64,000 bases of DNA from [Clostridium] innocuum (GCA_012317185.1 CP048838.1:3224001-3288000); one strand, 5' to 3'. Positions 32,856 through 41,681 are shown, counted from the stretch's first letter. Program-made: numbers and translations. The notes: generated by a model from the sequence alone, not told the origin.

Positions 32856-34385
32856 TCACCTTTTCAGCTTCCCGTAGGTATCGGAAAGCACCGCAATCAG
32901 ATCACCCGGCTGGATGCTGTAGGCATCCATTCTCTGTATGAGCTCATCTGCCGCGCAGGCATGGACATATACAGCGGCTGCCGCTGCCTGCAGCGCCTCT
33001 TTTCCCTGTGTATACAGTCCTGTCAGAATACCGCACAGCACATCCCCGCTGCCCCCCTTGGCAAGTGCATGATTGCCGGCCGTATTCATATACATATCGT
33101 CTTTCCTGCAGATGATCGTATGCTGATCCTTTAATACGAGCACGGTATTCTCATACCGCTTCACAAATTCCATGGCACACTGCAGAGGGTCCTTCAGCAC
33201 TTCCTTCACACTGCAGCCGCACAGATAGCTCATTTCCTTCGGGTGCGGTGTCAGGATCGTAACCGCTGGACGATGCAGCAGCTCCATCAGCTTCCCTGCC
33301 TCATACAGGGCATCCCCATCCAGCAGACAGGGACGATCACTTTCCAGCACAGCACGAACCATCGCCTGTGTCACCTCACCCCGTCCCATACCGTTTCCAA
33401 TGGTGATCATATCATATGCATTCAGATTGCGCTTCAACAAATCAACGGAAATCATAGAAAAGCTTCCATTCATTGACGGAGCCGGCAGCAGCATGCTCTC
33501 CTCCAGCTTCATGGAAATAATCTCAGAGATGCAATCCGGCAGAAACAGCGTCAGCGTCCCTGTCCCACTCTGCAGCGCAGCCTTCGCCGCAAGCGTTATT
33601 GCCCCGTGCATATAGGAGCTGCCTCCAACCATCATCACCCTGCCAAAGCTTCCCTTGTGGGAATGTGCATCCCGCTTTGGAAGAAATGCCCGCACAGTAT
33701 CCTCATCCAGCAAATGAATGCTGTGTTCGATATTGGCTTTCACAGCTTTGGGAAGCGTTATATTTTTAACGATGATATCCTTGCAATAGCTGCTGCCCGG
33801 ATACAGCAGCTGTCCCCTTTTCAGACATTCAAAGGTGATGGTTACATCACTTTGTACGGCACAGTTCATAATGCTGCCGGTATCCCCGTTAACTCCACTG
33901 GCAATATCGATACTGATGACATGCTTATTCAACAGATTCAGATACAGAATCAAAACATCATAGAAGCCTTCAATATCGCGTGACAGTCCCGTTCCAAACA
34001 ACGCATCGACAACTACCTGTGCCTCATCCAGTGCCGGCTTGATCATCTCCATGTCCTGCGTCCTCATGATTTCTATACCATAGCTTTCCGCAATTCTGGC
34101 ATACACAGCCTCATCATGACTCATACGGTCATAAGGAACACTGCAGTGGATACGGACATGTGAATAGCCCTCCTCCACCATGAGACGTGCAAGGGCAAAG
34201 CCATCCCCGCCATTATTTCCCGGACCGCACAGGATCATGATCCGGCTGTCCTTTGCGACATGCTCGCGGATATAGTCCATAACCGCCATCGCTGCATGCT
34301 CCATCAATATGATACCGGGAATGCCGTATTCATGAATCGCCTCCGCATCCATTTTCCGCATATCCTCTGTATTTACGATTTCCAT
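32856..34385 (-). CDS. nnr: Bifunctional NAD(P)H-hydrate epimerase / ADP-dependent NAD(P)H-hydrate dehydratase
   Basis: A 509-residue metabolite-repair enzyme. N-terminal YjeF domain: MRKMDAEAIHEYGIPGIILM, CGPGNNGGDGFALARLM and DALFGTGLSRDI; C-terminal ribokinase-like domain: KGSFGRVMMVGGSSYMHGA, TILTPHPKEMSYLCG and NHALAKGGSGDVLCGILTGL. It re-forms normal NAD(P)H from damaged hydrates using ADP. ATG 34385 follows GAGGGAG; a GTG at 34400 is an alternative. It is divergent from coaBC, with both promoters in a 190-base gap. Confidence 0.93.
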   Translation of the reverse strand: MEIVNTEDMRKMDAEAIHEYGIPGIILMEHAAMAVMDYIREHVAKDSRIMILCGPGNNGGDGFALARLMVEEGYSHVRIHCSVPYDRMSHDEAVYARIAESYGIEIMRTQDMEMIKPALDEAQVVVDALFGTGLSRDIEGFYDVLILYLNLLNKHVISIDIASGVNGDTGSIMNCAVQSDVTITFECLKRGQLLYPGSSYCKDIIVKNITLPKAVKANIEHSIHLLDEDTVRAFLPKRDAHSHKGSFGRVMMVGGSSYMHGAITLAAKAALQSGTGTLTLFLPDCISEIISMKLEESMLLPAPSMNGSFSMISVDLLKRNLNAYDMITIGNGMGRGEVTQAMVRAVLESDRPCLLDGDALYEAGKLMELLHRPAVTILTPHPKEMSYLCGCSVKEVLKDPLQCAMEFVKRYENTVLVLKDQHTIICRKDDMYMNTAGNHALAKGGSGDVLCGILTGLYTQGKEALQAAAAAVYVHACAADELIQRMDAYSIQPGDLIAVLSDTYGKLKR

Positions 34386-34521
34386 AAGCTCCCTCCTCAC
34401 GCTTTCGTTACCTATATTATAATAGCAATCAAAAAAAATTGCATTGAAATTATAAAAGGAAGTGTAAATATAAAGGAATGTTTCATTTGTGAATTTTTTA
34501 TCTTTTTTCGCTTTGAAACAG

Positions 34522-34550
34522 TTGTGATGCGGAGAATGTTGCGTTATAAT
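34522..34550 (+). promoter_or_regulatory. Promoter of coaBC-coaX
   Basis: TTGTGA (34522-34527), a 17-base spacer, and TATAAT (34545-34550). On the opposite strand a TATAAT near 34417-34422 is the likely -10 for the divergent nnr gene. Confidence 0.82.
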
Positions 34551-34585
34551 AGTAAACGACTTATAAAGAACCTGTGAGGGATACT

Positions 34586-35788
34586 ATGAAAAAAACAGTT
34601 GTATTGGGAGTCAGCGGAGGTATTGCGGCCTTCAAGGCGGCACAGCTGACCAGCAATCTGATCAAGAAAGGGTATGATGTGGAAGTCATTATGACACAGA
34701 ATGCCACGGAATTCATCACCCCCTTGACCTTTGAATCACTAACAAAGCACAATGTGATGGTTTCCACCTTTGAAAAGGTGGCGGATCGCAGTGTTAAACA
34801 TATTTCCATTGCACATCGTGCGGATATCTTTGTCCTTGTACCGGCAACCGCAAATGTTATTGCCAAAATTGTTCACGGCCTTGCGGACGACATGCTCACA
34901 ACGACCTTTCTGGCAGCTGACTGCCCTAAGGTGATCTGCCCTGCAATGAATACCGGCATGTATGAAAATCCAGTCACACAAAAAAATCTGGAAGCCGCAA
35001 AAGCACTCGGCTATGAGCTGGTGGAACCGGAGGTTGGATATCTTGCCTGCGGAGATACCGGAAAAGGAAAGCTTGCGGACATCACACATATCGAGGAATG
35101 CATTTGCCGTATTTTGGAAACCACCGGACTTCTCAGGGGAAAGCGTGTACTGGTCACAGCGGGACCAACCCGTGAGGCCCTGGATCCGGTACGCTTTATT
35201 TCCAACCATTCCTCCGGGAAGATGGGCTATGAGATTGCCAGAGCAGCCCGTGACATGGGAGCGGATGTAACATTGATCAGCGGTCCTGTCCAGCTGAACG
35301 TCCCGCATGGAGTTCGCGTCGTGCAGGTTGTCAGTGCACAGGATATGTTTGAAGCCGTACAGAAGGAATATGCAGACTGCGATATCATTATCAAGGCTGC
35401 CGCTGTCGGTGATTACCGCGCACAGAAAACAGAAGAAAACAAAATAAAAAAACAGGGAGAATTTCTGGAAATCACCTTTGTGAAAAACCCGGACATTCTG
35501 GCATGGCTGGGTGAGCACAGAGTATCAAATCAGATTATTTGCGGCTTTGCAATGGAAACCGAGCATTTGCTGGAGCATGCCGCTGAAAAGCTGAATAGGA
35601 AAAACTGCGATATGATCGTAGCCAATAACCTGCATGAACAGGGAGCCGGTTTTCAGGGGGATACCAATGTGGTTACTCTGCTTCAGAAAAATCATACAGA
35701 AACACTGGATCTGATGAGCAAATATGAGGTAGGCGTTGAGATACTTACACGTCTGGCTGCTCTCAGCAAGGAAAGAGGAGAAGCCTGA
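34586..35788 (+). CDS. coaBC: Bifunctional phosphopantothenoylcysteine decarboxylase / phosphopantothenate-cysteine ligase
   Basis: A 400-residue two-domain enzyme of CoA synthesis. CoaC part: GVSGGIAAFKAAQLTSNL, HISIAHRADIFVLVPATANV (active-site His and FMN pocket) and PAMNTGMYENP. CoaB part: AGPTREALDPVRFISNHSSG and KMGYEIARAARDMGA, then AAAVGDYR and KNPDILAWLG. ATG 34586 is preferred to GTG 34574 because GAGGG is placed correctly for it. The stop overlaps the coaX start (TGATG), so two CoA enzymes are translationally coupled. Confidence 0.95.
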   Translation: MKKTVVLGVSGGIAAFKAAQLTSNLIKKGYDVEVIMTQNATEFITPLTFESLTKHNVMVSTFEKVADRSVKHISIAHRADIFVLVPATANVIAKIVHGLADDMLTTTFLAADCPKVICPAMNTGMYENPVTQKNLEAAKALGYELVEPEVGYLACGDTGKGKLADITHIEECICRILETTGLLRGKRVLVTAGPTREALDPVRFISNHSSGKMGYEIARAARDMGADVTLISGPVQLNVPHGVRVVQVVSAQDMFEAVQKEYADCDIIIKAAAVGDYRAQKTEENKIKKQGEFLEITFVKNPDILAWLGEHRVSNQIICGFAMETEHLLEHAAEKLNRKNCDMIVANNLHEQGAGFQGDTNVVTLLQKNHTETLDLMSKYEVGVEILTRLAALSKERGEA

Positions 35789-36567
35789 TGTTAGTAGTCA
35801 TTGATATAGGAAACACAAATATTACAATCGGAATCTATCACGGGGATAAGCTGATCGGCAATTATCGCCTGACAACCAAAATGAAACGCACAAGCGATGA
35901 ATACGGGTTTATGGTCATGAACTTTCTAAATGCCTCCAAGGTACAGCCTGCGGATATAAAAGATGTCATCGTATCCAGTGTCGTACCGAAAATCATGCAT
36001 TCCTTCCTGAATGGAATCCGCAAATATATGCATAAGGAGCCGATTCTCGTAGGTCCCGGAATCAAAACCGGTATCTCTGTAAAGGCTGAAAATCCAAAGG
36101 CCGTCGGTGCCGACCGTATCGTGGATGCAGCCGGAGCCTATTATGAATATGGAGGTCCGTGTCTGGTTGTCGATTATGGCACAGCCACCACCTTCGATTA
36201 TGTGGATGCGAATGGAAATTTCGAATACGGTGTCATCACCCTGGGAATTGAAACCGGGGCACAGGCAATGTGGACACAGGCGGCCAAGCTTCCGGAAATT
36301 GAAATCAAAAAACCCGCAAGCATTCTGGCGAAGACAACAACAACAAGCATGCAGGCCGGACTGGTTTACGGCTATATCGGACAAAGTGAATACATTATCA
36401 AGGAATTCAAAAAGGCACTGGGCGTTGACATGAAGGTCATCGCTACCGGCGGCCTTGGGAAAATTATATATAAGAATACGGATGAAATTGATATCTATGA
36501 TCGTAATCTGACCTTCAAGGGTCTGAAATACATTTACGAAAAGTATACTACAGAGAAAAAGAAATAG
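35788..36567 (+). CDS. coaX: Type III pantothenate kinase
   Basis: A 259-residue ASKHA-fold kinase making 4'-phosphopantothenate. Seen: VIDIGNTNITIGIYHGDKL (phosphate loop), VGPGIKTGISVKAENPKAVG, GADRIVDAAGAYYEYG, VVDYGTATTFDYV and ATGGLGKIIYK. Feedback-insensitive and K+-dependent in known members. Coupled to coaBC. A terminator with an unusually branched fold follows. Confidence 0.95.
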   Translation: MLVVIDIGNTNITIGIYHGDKLIGNYRLTTKMKRTSDEYGFMVMNFLNASKVQPADIKDVIVSSVVPKIMHSFLNGIRKYMHKEPILVGPGIKTGISVKAENPKAVGADRIVDAAGAYYEYGGPCLVVDYGTATTFDYVDANGNFEYGVITLGIETGAQAMWTQAAKLPEIEIKKPASILAKTTTTSMQAGLVYGYIGQSEYIIKEFKKALGVDMKVIATGGLGKIIYKNTDEIDIYDRNLTFKGLKYIYEKYTTEKKK

Positions 36568-36696
36568 ATTTCTGCAATAAAATAGTTTATTACCTGATTG
36601 CGGGTAATTCAAAACATCGAGAATGTGAAATGATTGTTTTAATCCATAGAATTTGAATTCTCCCTTTTGTAAACAACCTAAAACAAAAAAGAACCA

Positions 36697-36778
36697 TAAA
36701 AAATACGTCTGCTCTTCAAGAAGAGGCTATGACTATCGTGCAGCTTATAACGCCACAAGTCATACGACGTATTTTTTT
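36697..36778. terminator. Bidirectional terminator with three-way-junction fold after coaX
   Basis: Outer stem AAAAAATACGTC (36698-36709) with GACGTATTTTTT (36766-36777), closed around two inner hairpins: CTCTT-4-AAGAG (36712-36725) and TATGACT...AGTCATA (about 36728-36764). T tracts on both strands allow it to stop coaX and the convergent GNAT gene. Confidence 0.75.
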
Positions 36779-36830
36779 ATTTGGTAAACCTCCGTATTCG
36801 CATCCATGTGATGTGTGTTACAGCCTTCCT

Positions 36831-37292
36831 TTATTTCAAAAGCTTCTTCATATAAATCACATCCTCCATCGGATTGTCATAGTACGGCTCCGTTTCCTGA
36901 AAGCCGAGGCGCTTATACAGCCGGATGGCACTTTGTAAGGGTTCGATCGTATCCAGTACCATGCACGAATAGCCATCATCCTTCGCAAGCAAAAGAATCG
37001 TTTCCACCAGCTTCTGTCCGATTCCCTGGCCCTGATAGGACGGTTTCACATACAGCCGTTTCATTTCACAGCATTCCTTACTCAGGCGATGATACGCTAC
37101 ACAGCCCGAAACACAACCGTCATCCGCAACAGCAGCCAGCAGTCTTCCTTCTGTTCCACTGTATTTGCGTAATAAATCACGCAGTTCTTCCTCCAGCTTT
37201 TGAAAGCTTAGATCCCTTCCCAGCATCTGCGTGTATTCCCGAATCAGCTGTTCGACTTCCATCAGACAGGTTGTTCCATCAATCATATGCAT
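36831..37292 (-). CDS. GNAT-family N-acetyltransferase
   Basis: A 153-residue acetyltransferase. Seen: the central strand DDGCVSGCVAYHRL, acetyl-CoA motif LYVKPSYQGQGIGQKLVETI (RxxGxG class), and EPLQSAIRLYKRLGFQETEP. The middle resembles the group that begins with an EVEQLIREY helix and acts on small amines or antibiotics, but no substrate can be named. GGGAG lies 8 bases before ATG 37292. Confidence 0.85.
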   Translation of the reverse strand: MHMIDGTTCLMEVEQLIREYTQMLGRDLSFQKLEEELRDLLRKYSGTEGRLLAAVADDGCVSGCVAYHRLSKECCEMKRLYVKPSYQGQGIGQKLVETILLLAKDDGYSCMVLDTIEPLQSAIRLYKRLGFQETEPYYDNPMEDVIYMKKLLK

Positions 37293-37432
37293 AAATTCAT
37301 CTCCCTGCTAATAACCATATTCTATATTCTGAAAGCATTGTTTCATAACAGTATTGTACTATCTGCATTCCGCATTTTCTACCCTTTCTCAATCTTTTTA
37401 GGTTTGTATGCTGTGTCTGCATCTGTGTGGTA

Positions 37433-37441
37433 TAATACAAA
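37433..37441 (+). promoter_or_regulatory. Extended -10 promoter before a 25-codon ORF
   Basis: TATAAT with the extended TG one base upstream (TGGTATAAT) about 30 bases before a short ORF with a good ribosome site. There is no clear -35. Confidence 0.5.
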
Positions 37442-37462
37442 TAAAGACGAGGAGTTGATTAC

Positions 37463-37540
37463 ATGAAACGATTGCCGAACATTCTCGGATACGGCATTGC
37501 CTTCTACAAGAAAACCTGTACGATCAAAAGGGGTAAATAA
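37463..37540 (+). CDS. Candidate 25-residue cationic peptide
   Basis: A complete small frame, MKRLPNILGYGIAFYKKTCT then IKRGK, too short for ordinary gene finding. It has GAGGAG 8 bases before the ATG, an extended -10 promoter just upstream, and a 15-base-pair terminator 70 bases downstream, so it forms a self-contained transcription unit. Composition is basic (seven Lys/Arg, one Cys) with a short hydrophobic centre. It could be a secreted or membrane-active peptide, a signalling peptide or a leader; I do not recognise it. No processing or transport gene lies next to it. Confidence 0.5.
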   Translation: MKRLPNILGYGIAFYKKTCTIKRGK

Positions 37541-37608
37541 TTTTGATAGAAAGCTACTATCTGCTTATTGCAGGAAAACTACACAAACATGTTTAAATTC
37601 TCACATTA

Positions 37609-37651
37609 TAAAAAGCTTCTGGTAGAATCCCCATATACCAGAAGCTTTTTT
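37609..37651 (+). terminator. Strong terminator of the small-peptide unit
   Basis: AAAAAGCTTCTGGTA (37609-37623) pairs perfectly with TACCAGAAGCTTTTT (37635-37649), followed by further T. It may also act on the minus strand for the winged-helix gene. Confidence 0.9.
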
Positions 37652-37777
37652 TACCTATACTGAATGTCTGAAAAGGACTGCTGTGTACTGGCGGCACAAA
37701 GCGCAGCATAACAGGCTGAATAATCGCATGTATCTCTTCAGCTACCAGTAACAGCCACTGAAATGCGATACCGGCTA

Positions 37778-38938
37778 TCAAAGCCTGCTGATTTCGACCA
37801 GAATCCTCTGCCCAAGAAACTGTTCATATGCCTGTATCCAGATATGCAGACTCTTGGTGTCTATGTCTGTGAACAGTGTGATATGCAGCTCATTCACCGT
37901 TTTACGCTTCTTTGACCTCCAGATACCGCAAATCCTTCCACACTGAATCACAACACCGGGATTTTGCACTGTTTTCCATACCATGCGCTGTAATTTACAA
38001 TCCTCCAGAAGCAAAGAGCGGTCCCAAAGGTCGAGAAAAGGATCATGTGGAGAAAGCAGTCGTACGGATTCATCAGTCTGTTGCTTTTCATAGGTATCCT
38101 TGTTCCAGATCGAATACTCTCTTTCCTGATACCTCACAGAAACACGTTCATGCTCAGAAAGTGCCCATAGACGCCTTGCCTGCGGCAGCTCCATCCCTGT
38201 CCATTTCGCAAAGCCCTTTACATCGCCTGGCCCGTATGCATGAAGAAACCGGCAAACCAGTGCGCAGCACACAGCATCACTGATACTGCCCGTTTTCGAA
38301 GCTGCGTTAGGAAAGGATGCAAATGTAGGTGAGCCCTTCTGTCTGGGTCCAAAGGCGATTCCCCTTTGAAAAGAAGCCGGCCGCAACAAAAAGGAAACAA
38401 TCGCCTCTCCATACAGCTGCCCTTTCGCAAATGGAGAAGCAGACAGCCACAGAGAGTGCAGGGAGGCGGGAATGCGTTGAAGCATGGCAGCAGCCAGCAC
38501 CTGATCCAGTCGCTGCTTGGACACAACCGGTTCCTTCTCCAGTACCTGCAGGCATTGCATCAGCTCCTGCAACAGCACCGAAAAAGGAACACCGATTTCT
38601 TTCTGACAATAGCGCAGCCCGTTTGTATAGATCCAGGACTCCCCTTCCTCTGCACAAAGTGCATCCAGATACACCGCTGCATCATGAAGCGGAAAAATCC
38701 ACGGTGCACCACGCAGACTCCATGCCTGCATAATCCCCCTGCCCTCATCCAGTTCCTGCTGCAGCTGCCATGCACTGCATGAACGCAGCCGGTTAAACGC
38801 CGCACACAGCCACGTACCGGGGGGACTGTTCTGAAACCCGCATACCCCCGCCGCTTCTGGTAAAGAATCTGCCGGAGTAACCAGATGATGTGCCTGAAAA
38901 AGATGGCTTCATACCTCTTCCCTTGTGATGGTTCGCAT
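37778..38938 (-). pseudogene. AlkZ-like winged-helix DNA-binding protein with in-frame TGA at codon 10
   Basis: The frame starts at ATG 38938 behind AAGGGAGG and reads MRTITREEV, then TGA (38909-38911), then continues open for 376 codons: SHLFQAHHLVTPADSL, CSAWQLQQELDEGRGIMQAW, LRGAPWIFPLHD, RIPASLHSLWL, FGPRQKGSPTFASF and FLHAYGPGDVKGFAKWTGM. These match the HTH_42/AlkZ (YcaQ) winged-helix family, some of which are DNA interstrand-crosslink glycosylases. Apart from the single stop the gene is undamaged. Options are a recent nonsense mutation (TGG to TGA), readthrough, or internal restart at ATG 38731 (317 residues). A sequencing error is also possible. Confidence 0.7.
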
Positions 38939-38973
38939 AAGCAGCCTCCCTTCTATAGAGAAAAAGCGATTAT

Positions 38974-39840
38974 TTACAACCGCTTCTCAAAATTCCCACT
39001 GATGCTCATACCCTCGTTGAAGATGACAAAAGCCCTGGGATCAATCTTATAAATGATTTTCTTCAGCTGTGTTACCTCATATTTGGAGATGACCGTGACA
39101 AGAATATGCGTATCTGTCTTCGTATACGCTCCTGCCCCCTTCCAGTAGGTAACCCCCCTGCCCATTTCCTTCATAATACTTTCCTGTACTTCCTCCTCTT
39201 TGGTGAAAATCATCGCTGTCATATTAATATTCTGATAGTGCGTCTTATCGACAACGAGATACATACAGGCTGTATAGATAATGGAATAGATCGCCGTGGT
39301 TACATTAAACAGAATCGCACAGACACCGAATACCAGAACATTGATGATATTGGAAAGACGTCCAACGCTGAAATCTGAAAACTTCTTTGTGAAGTATACC
39401 CCCAGAATATCCAGTCCGCCACCGCTTCCGCCACTTCGAAGAGCCAAACCAATACCGAAGCCGCAAATCAAACCGCCAATCAGACAGGCCGCAAGCACAT
39501 CGTCAAGAATCGGTGTGGAGGGTATCATAACGATCGTAAAGGCAACCGTCTGTGTCAGGACACAAAGCAGCGTCTTCACAAAAAACTTTCTGGAAATGCT
39601 GCGATATGCCAGGATAAATAAAGGCACATTCATTAAAAAGTTGATAATACCGGCGATATCCAGCTGACCGAAGTCCATATGGGCATACTGTGCCAGCACT
39701 GTACGGATAATCTGTGCCATACCAATCACCCCGCCACTGTACAAATCCAGCGGTACAATGAACAGGTTCAGGCCAACGGCAAACAGAAAACCGCCGATCA
39801 CAACATACACATAGTCATACATAATTTTTTGCAATTTCAT
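38974..39840 (-). CDS. YitT family membrane protein
   Basis: A 288-residue integral membrane protein of the DUF161/YitT family with five or six hydrophobic segments: YVVIGGFLFAVGLNLFIVPL (about 11-30), ILAYRSISRKFFV after a first TM pair, TQTVAFTIVMIPSTP, LAACLIGGLICGFGIGLALR and LSNIINVLVFGVCAILF. The glycine-rich RSGGSGGGLDILGVY and the C-terminal cytoplasmic DUF2179 domain (VISKYEVTQLKKIIYKIDPR) are both present. The function of the family is unknown (some are linked to transport). Its end overlaps a hairpin (AAGCG/CGCTT, about 38964-38986) that may terminate it. Confidence 0.88.
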   Translation of the reverse strand: MKLQKIMYDYVYVVIGGFLFAVGLNLFIVPLDLYSGGVIGMAQIIRTVLAQYAHMDFGQLDIAGIINFLMNVPLFILAYRSISRKFFVKTLLCVLTQTVAFTIVMIPSTPILDDVLAACLIGGLICGFGIGLALRSGGSGGGLDILGVYFTKKFSDFSVGRLSNIINVLVFGVCAILFNVTTAIYSIIYTACMYLVVDKTHYQNINMTAMIFTKEEEVQESIMKEMGRGVTYWKGAGAYTKTDTHILVTVISKYEVTQLKKIIYKIDPRAFVIFNEGMSISGNFEKRL

Positions 39841-39879
39841 ACTATCACCATCCCCTGCAATCGTAAGAATTATATCATA

Positions 39880-39913
39880 AAAGCCGGTAAGCGCAATCCC
39901 TACCGGCCGTTTT
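39880..39913 (-). terminator. Terminator of the YhbD/bactofilin operon
   Basis: GCCGGTA (39883-39889) and TACCGGC (39901-39907) form a perfect stem followed on the minus strand by TTTTAT. Confidence 0.8.
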
Positions 39914-39914
39914 T

Positions 39915-40550
39915 CTATTTAACAATTTTTTCACAATCACCGTCAATACTGCCGATGCGGCAGGTACTATCATATACCAGCTTGCCATCGCAGGTAATGT
40001 GATCAACACGGCAATGGCTGGACAGATGAATTTCGGTCGCACTGATGGAATGACAGGACATATTGCAGGCAGTCAGCTGACTGCACTCAATATTGCGCGC
40101 CGTATTTCTCTTTTCCGGCCGAAAGCCGAACAGACCATGGAAAATATGCTGACCATGACCATAGTTGATCCGGATATCATCACCGAACAGATCATTCAGG
40201 GAAGCACAGCCTTCAATACGGACCTTGTCGGCATTCACCTCTCCCTTATTGTTCAGGACACCCTCTACATAAATCTCATCGGCATACACCCGGATACCAT
40301 CGCTCTTCACAACACCCTCGATATCCAGACGTCTTACACGAATATCCTTTTTACAGGTCATAACCCCCTGCACATCCATGGTGCCACCCTTTAAATTCCC
40401 GCTGCACTTGCAGGTACCCTCGATGCTTAAAACCTCAAACTCCAAATCGCCGTTAATCGAGCCGACACCTTCAATATCAATACGGCCGTATTTACCGCCG
40501 GAAATCGATCCGATTCCCTCAATCGTTGTATTCATGTGATCTGTATTCAT
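39915..40550 (-). CDS. Bactofilin-like polymer-forming protein
   Basis: A 211-residue protein made of short beta-helix repeats: TTIEGIGSISGGKYGRIDIE, GVGSINGDLEFEVLSIEGT, GGTMDVQGVMTCKKDIRVRR, DIEGVVKSDGIRVYADEI and YVEGVLNNKGEVNADKVRIE. The second half is less regular and Cys-rich (IECSQLTACNMSC). This is the right-handed beta-helix type of bactofilins (YhbE/YhbF-like in Bacillus). It probably self-assembles at the membrane with the preceding small membrane protein, whose reading frame it overlaps by 32 bases. AAGGAGG is 10 bases before ATG 40550; ATG 40535 is an alternative. Confidence 0.75.
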   Translation of the reverse strand: MNTDHMNTTIEGIGSISGGKYGRIDIEGVGSINGDLEFEVLSIEGTCKCSGNLKGGTMDVQGVMTCKKDIRVRRLDIEGVVKSDGIRVYADEIYVEGVLNNKGEVNADKVRIEGCASLNDLFGDDIRINYGHGQHIFHGLFGFRPEKRNTARNIECSQLTACNMSCHSISATEIHLSSHCRVDHITCDGKLVYDSTCRIGSIDGDCEKIVK

Positions 40551-40875
40551 ACCAGCGAACCCTCCTTGTACATAATAAACGCAGTCCGATTGCAATGCAG
40601 ATAATCGCCATCCAGACAGGATATGTCAGCTTTACATCAATCCACGCATTGGCATCTGCCAGAAAGTAGCAGCCTGCCAGCACTGTAAATATATTATAGA
40701 AATGCAGGCCGTGATCCAGCATGCTGTAGAGTGCAGGCAGAATCAGCAGCATGGTCCACCAGCCGGGAAAGAATATGGTGAAGTCCCACCAGTCCAGCTG
40801 CGTTCCCAGATAGCCGATCCCGATGGCGACAAACACCAGTCCCCAAAGAATCCGTTTTACGCGATATGTCATCAT
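40519..40875 (-). CDS. Small membrane protein (LiaF/DUF5668-like)
   Basis: A 118-residue protein with about four transmembrane segments: ILWGLVFVAIGIGYLGTQL, TIFFPGWWTMLLILPALYSM, FYNIFTVLAGCYFLAD and PVWMAIICIAIGLRLL. The WWDFTIFFPGWW motif is typical of DUF5668/LiaF N-terminal membrane domains. Translation overlaps both neighbours (4 bases with the YhbD-like gene, 32 with the bactofilin), so the three probably work as a unit at the envelope. Confidence 0.75.
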   Translation of the reverse strand: MMTYRVKRILWGLVFVAIGIGYLGTQLDWWDFTIFFPGWWTMLLILPALYSMLDHGLHFYNIFTVLAGCYFLADANAWIDVKLTYPVWMAIICIAIGLRLLCTRRVRWYEYRSHEYND

Positions 40876-41525
40876 GATCTCATCTCCTCTTCATCAAATG
40901 TAAACTGAAAGGTTTCCTTGTATTTCAGCTTAATCGCATTGCTTAATTCATTCAAGTGGATGGAACGTATTGCAACAAGGCTGTCATCCAGATAAACCTC
41001 ACTGCCTTCCTTTTTCAACAGAATATACAGGTGTCCCTGCGCCTGCAATAGCTCCAAGACATAATCCGCACTGTGCAGTTCACTCATCCTTTTACTTAAA
41101 AATGAAACGGCATGCGTACGTTCCTCCTCTGTAATTGCACTATCAACCATCGCCTGGGACAGGGCAATCATAACAAGCACCTCCAGAAATACGAAGCTGT
41201 CCTTGCTCATGGCATCCATGAAATCCGCTGCCACATCAATATCCAGCTCATCGAAATGCTCCAGATCCTCCTCACAGAACAGACGGTTGCTGACCTCCGG
41301 TGTCAGAATCCGGGCAAGCTCCTCTAAAGAATAGCTGTCCTTCAGCTGCTGTATGGCATGAATGCGCTTGAGTATCTTCTCCTGGGGGAAATAGGTTTCC
41401 TGCCCTGTCGGACTGGAGCGCTTGACAAACCATTCCTCGGGAATCAGCCCCTCCCGTTTCCATCGATACAGCTGGCCATACGAGATGCCGGTCGTCTTCA
41501 GTAGATCCTTCTTGGATATTTCCAT
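40872..41525 (-). CDS. YhbD-like DNA-binding protein (DUF4004, MerR-type HTH)
   Basis: A 217-residue protein. N-terminus: MEISKKDLLKTTGISYGQLY and RWKREGLIPEEWF, a MerR-like winged helix, followed by QETYFPQEKILKRIHAIQQL and SLEELARIL. The C-terminal part is helical and probably senses or oligomerises. In Bacillus the equivalent yhbD precedes the bactofilin genes yhbE/yhbF, supporting the context call. ATG 41525 has AGAGGTGA upstream. Two similar 16-base repeats 32 bases apart (41543-41590) lie in its promoter region. Confidence 0.82.
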   Translation of the reverse strand: MEISKKDLLKTTGISYGQLYRWKREGLIPEEWFVKRSSPTGQETYFPQEKILKRIHAIQQLKDSYSLEELARILTPEVSNRLFCEEDLEHFDELDIDVAADFMDAMSKDSFVFLEVLVMIALSQAMVDSAITEEERTHAVSFLSKRMSELHSADYVLELLQAQGHLYILLKKEGSEVYLDDSLVAIRSIHLNELSNAIKLKYKETFQFTFDEEEMRS

Positions 41526-41542
41526 TGTATCACCTCTAACGT

Positions 41543-41590
41543 AACATTGTTTCATTACACCTATATATTAACAAAACATTGTTACATTGT
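41543..41590. promoter_or_regulatory. Phased repeats upstream of the YhbD-like gene
   Basis: AACATTGTTTCATTAC (41543-41558) and AACATTGTTACATTGT (41575-41590) share 13 of 16 bases and are spaced by 32 bases, three helical turns. The first is within GTAA...TTAC dyad symmetry. They may be autoregulatory sites of the operon. Confidence 0.45.
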
Positions 41591-41681
41591 AAAGAGGAAA
41601 TTTTAATTTCTACAGAAAACGGTTACACATTCAATAAGAACAACACTTTTATGAATTCTGTCTGAAAAAAGGTGCAAATCT

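Noticed and set aside
34739..35518. 259-codon minus-strand open frame
   Set aside because: Antisense to coaBC; no start signal and no recognisable domain.
37593..37781. 62-codon minus-strand frame
   Set aside because: It runs through a 15-bp terminator stem and has no ribosome site.
37778..38938. Selenocysteine decoding of the TGA at codon 10
   Set aside because: No stem-loop resembling a bacterial SECIS is evident after the TGA and the family has no selenoprotein or conserved Cys at this place.
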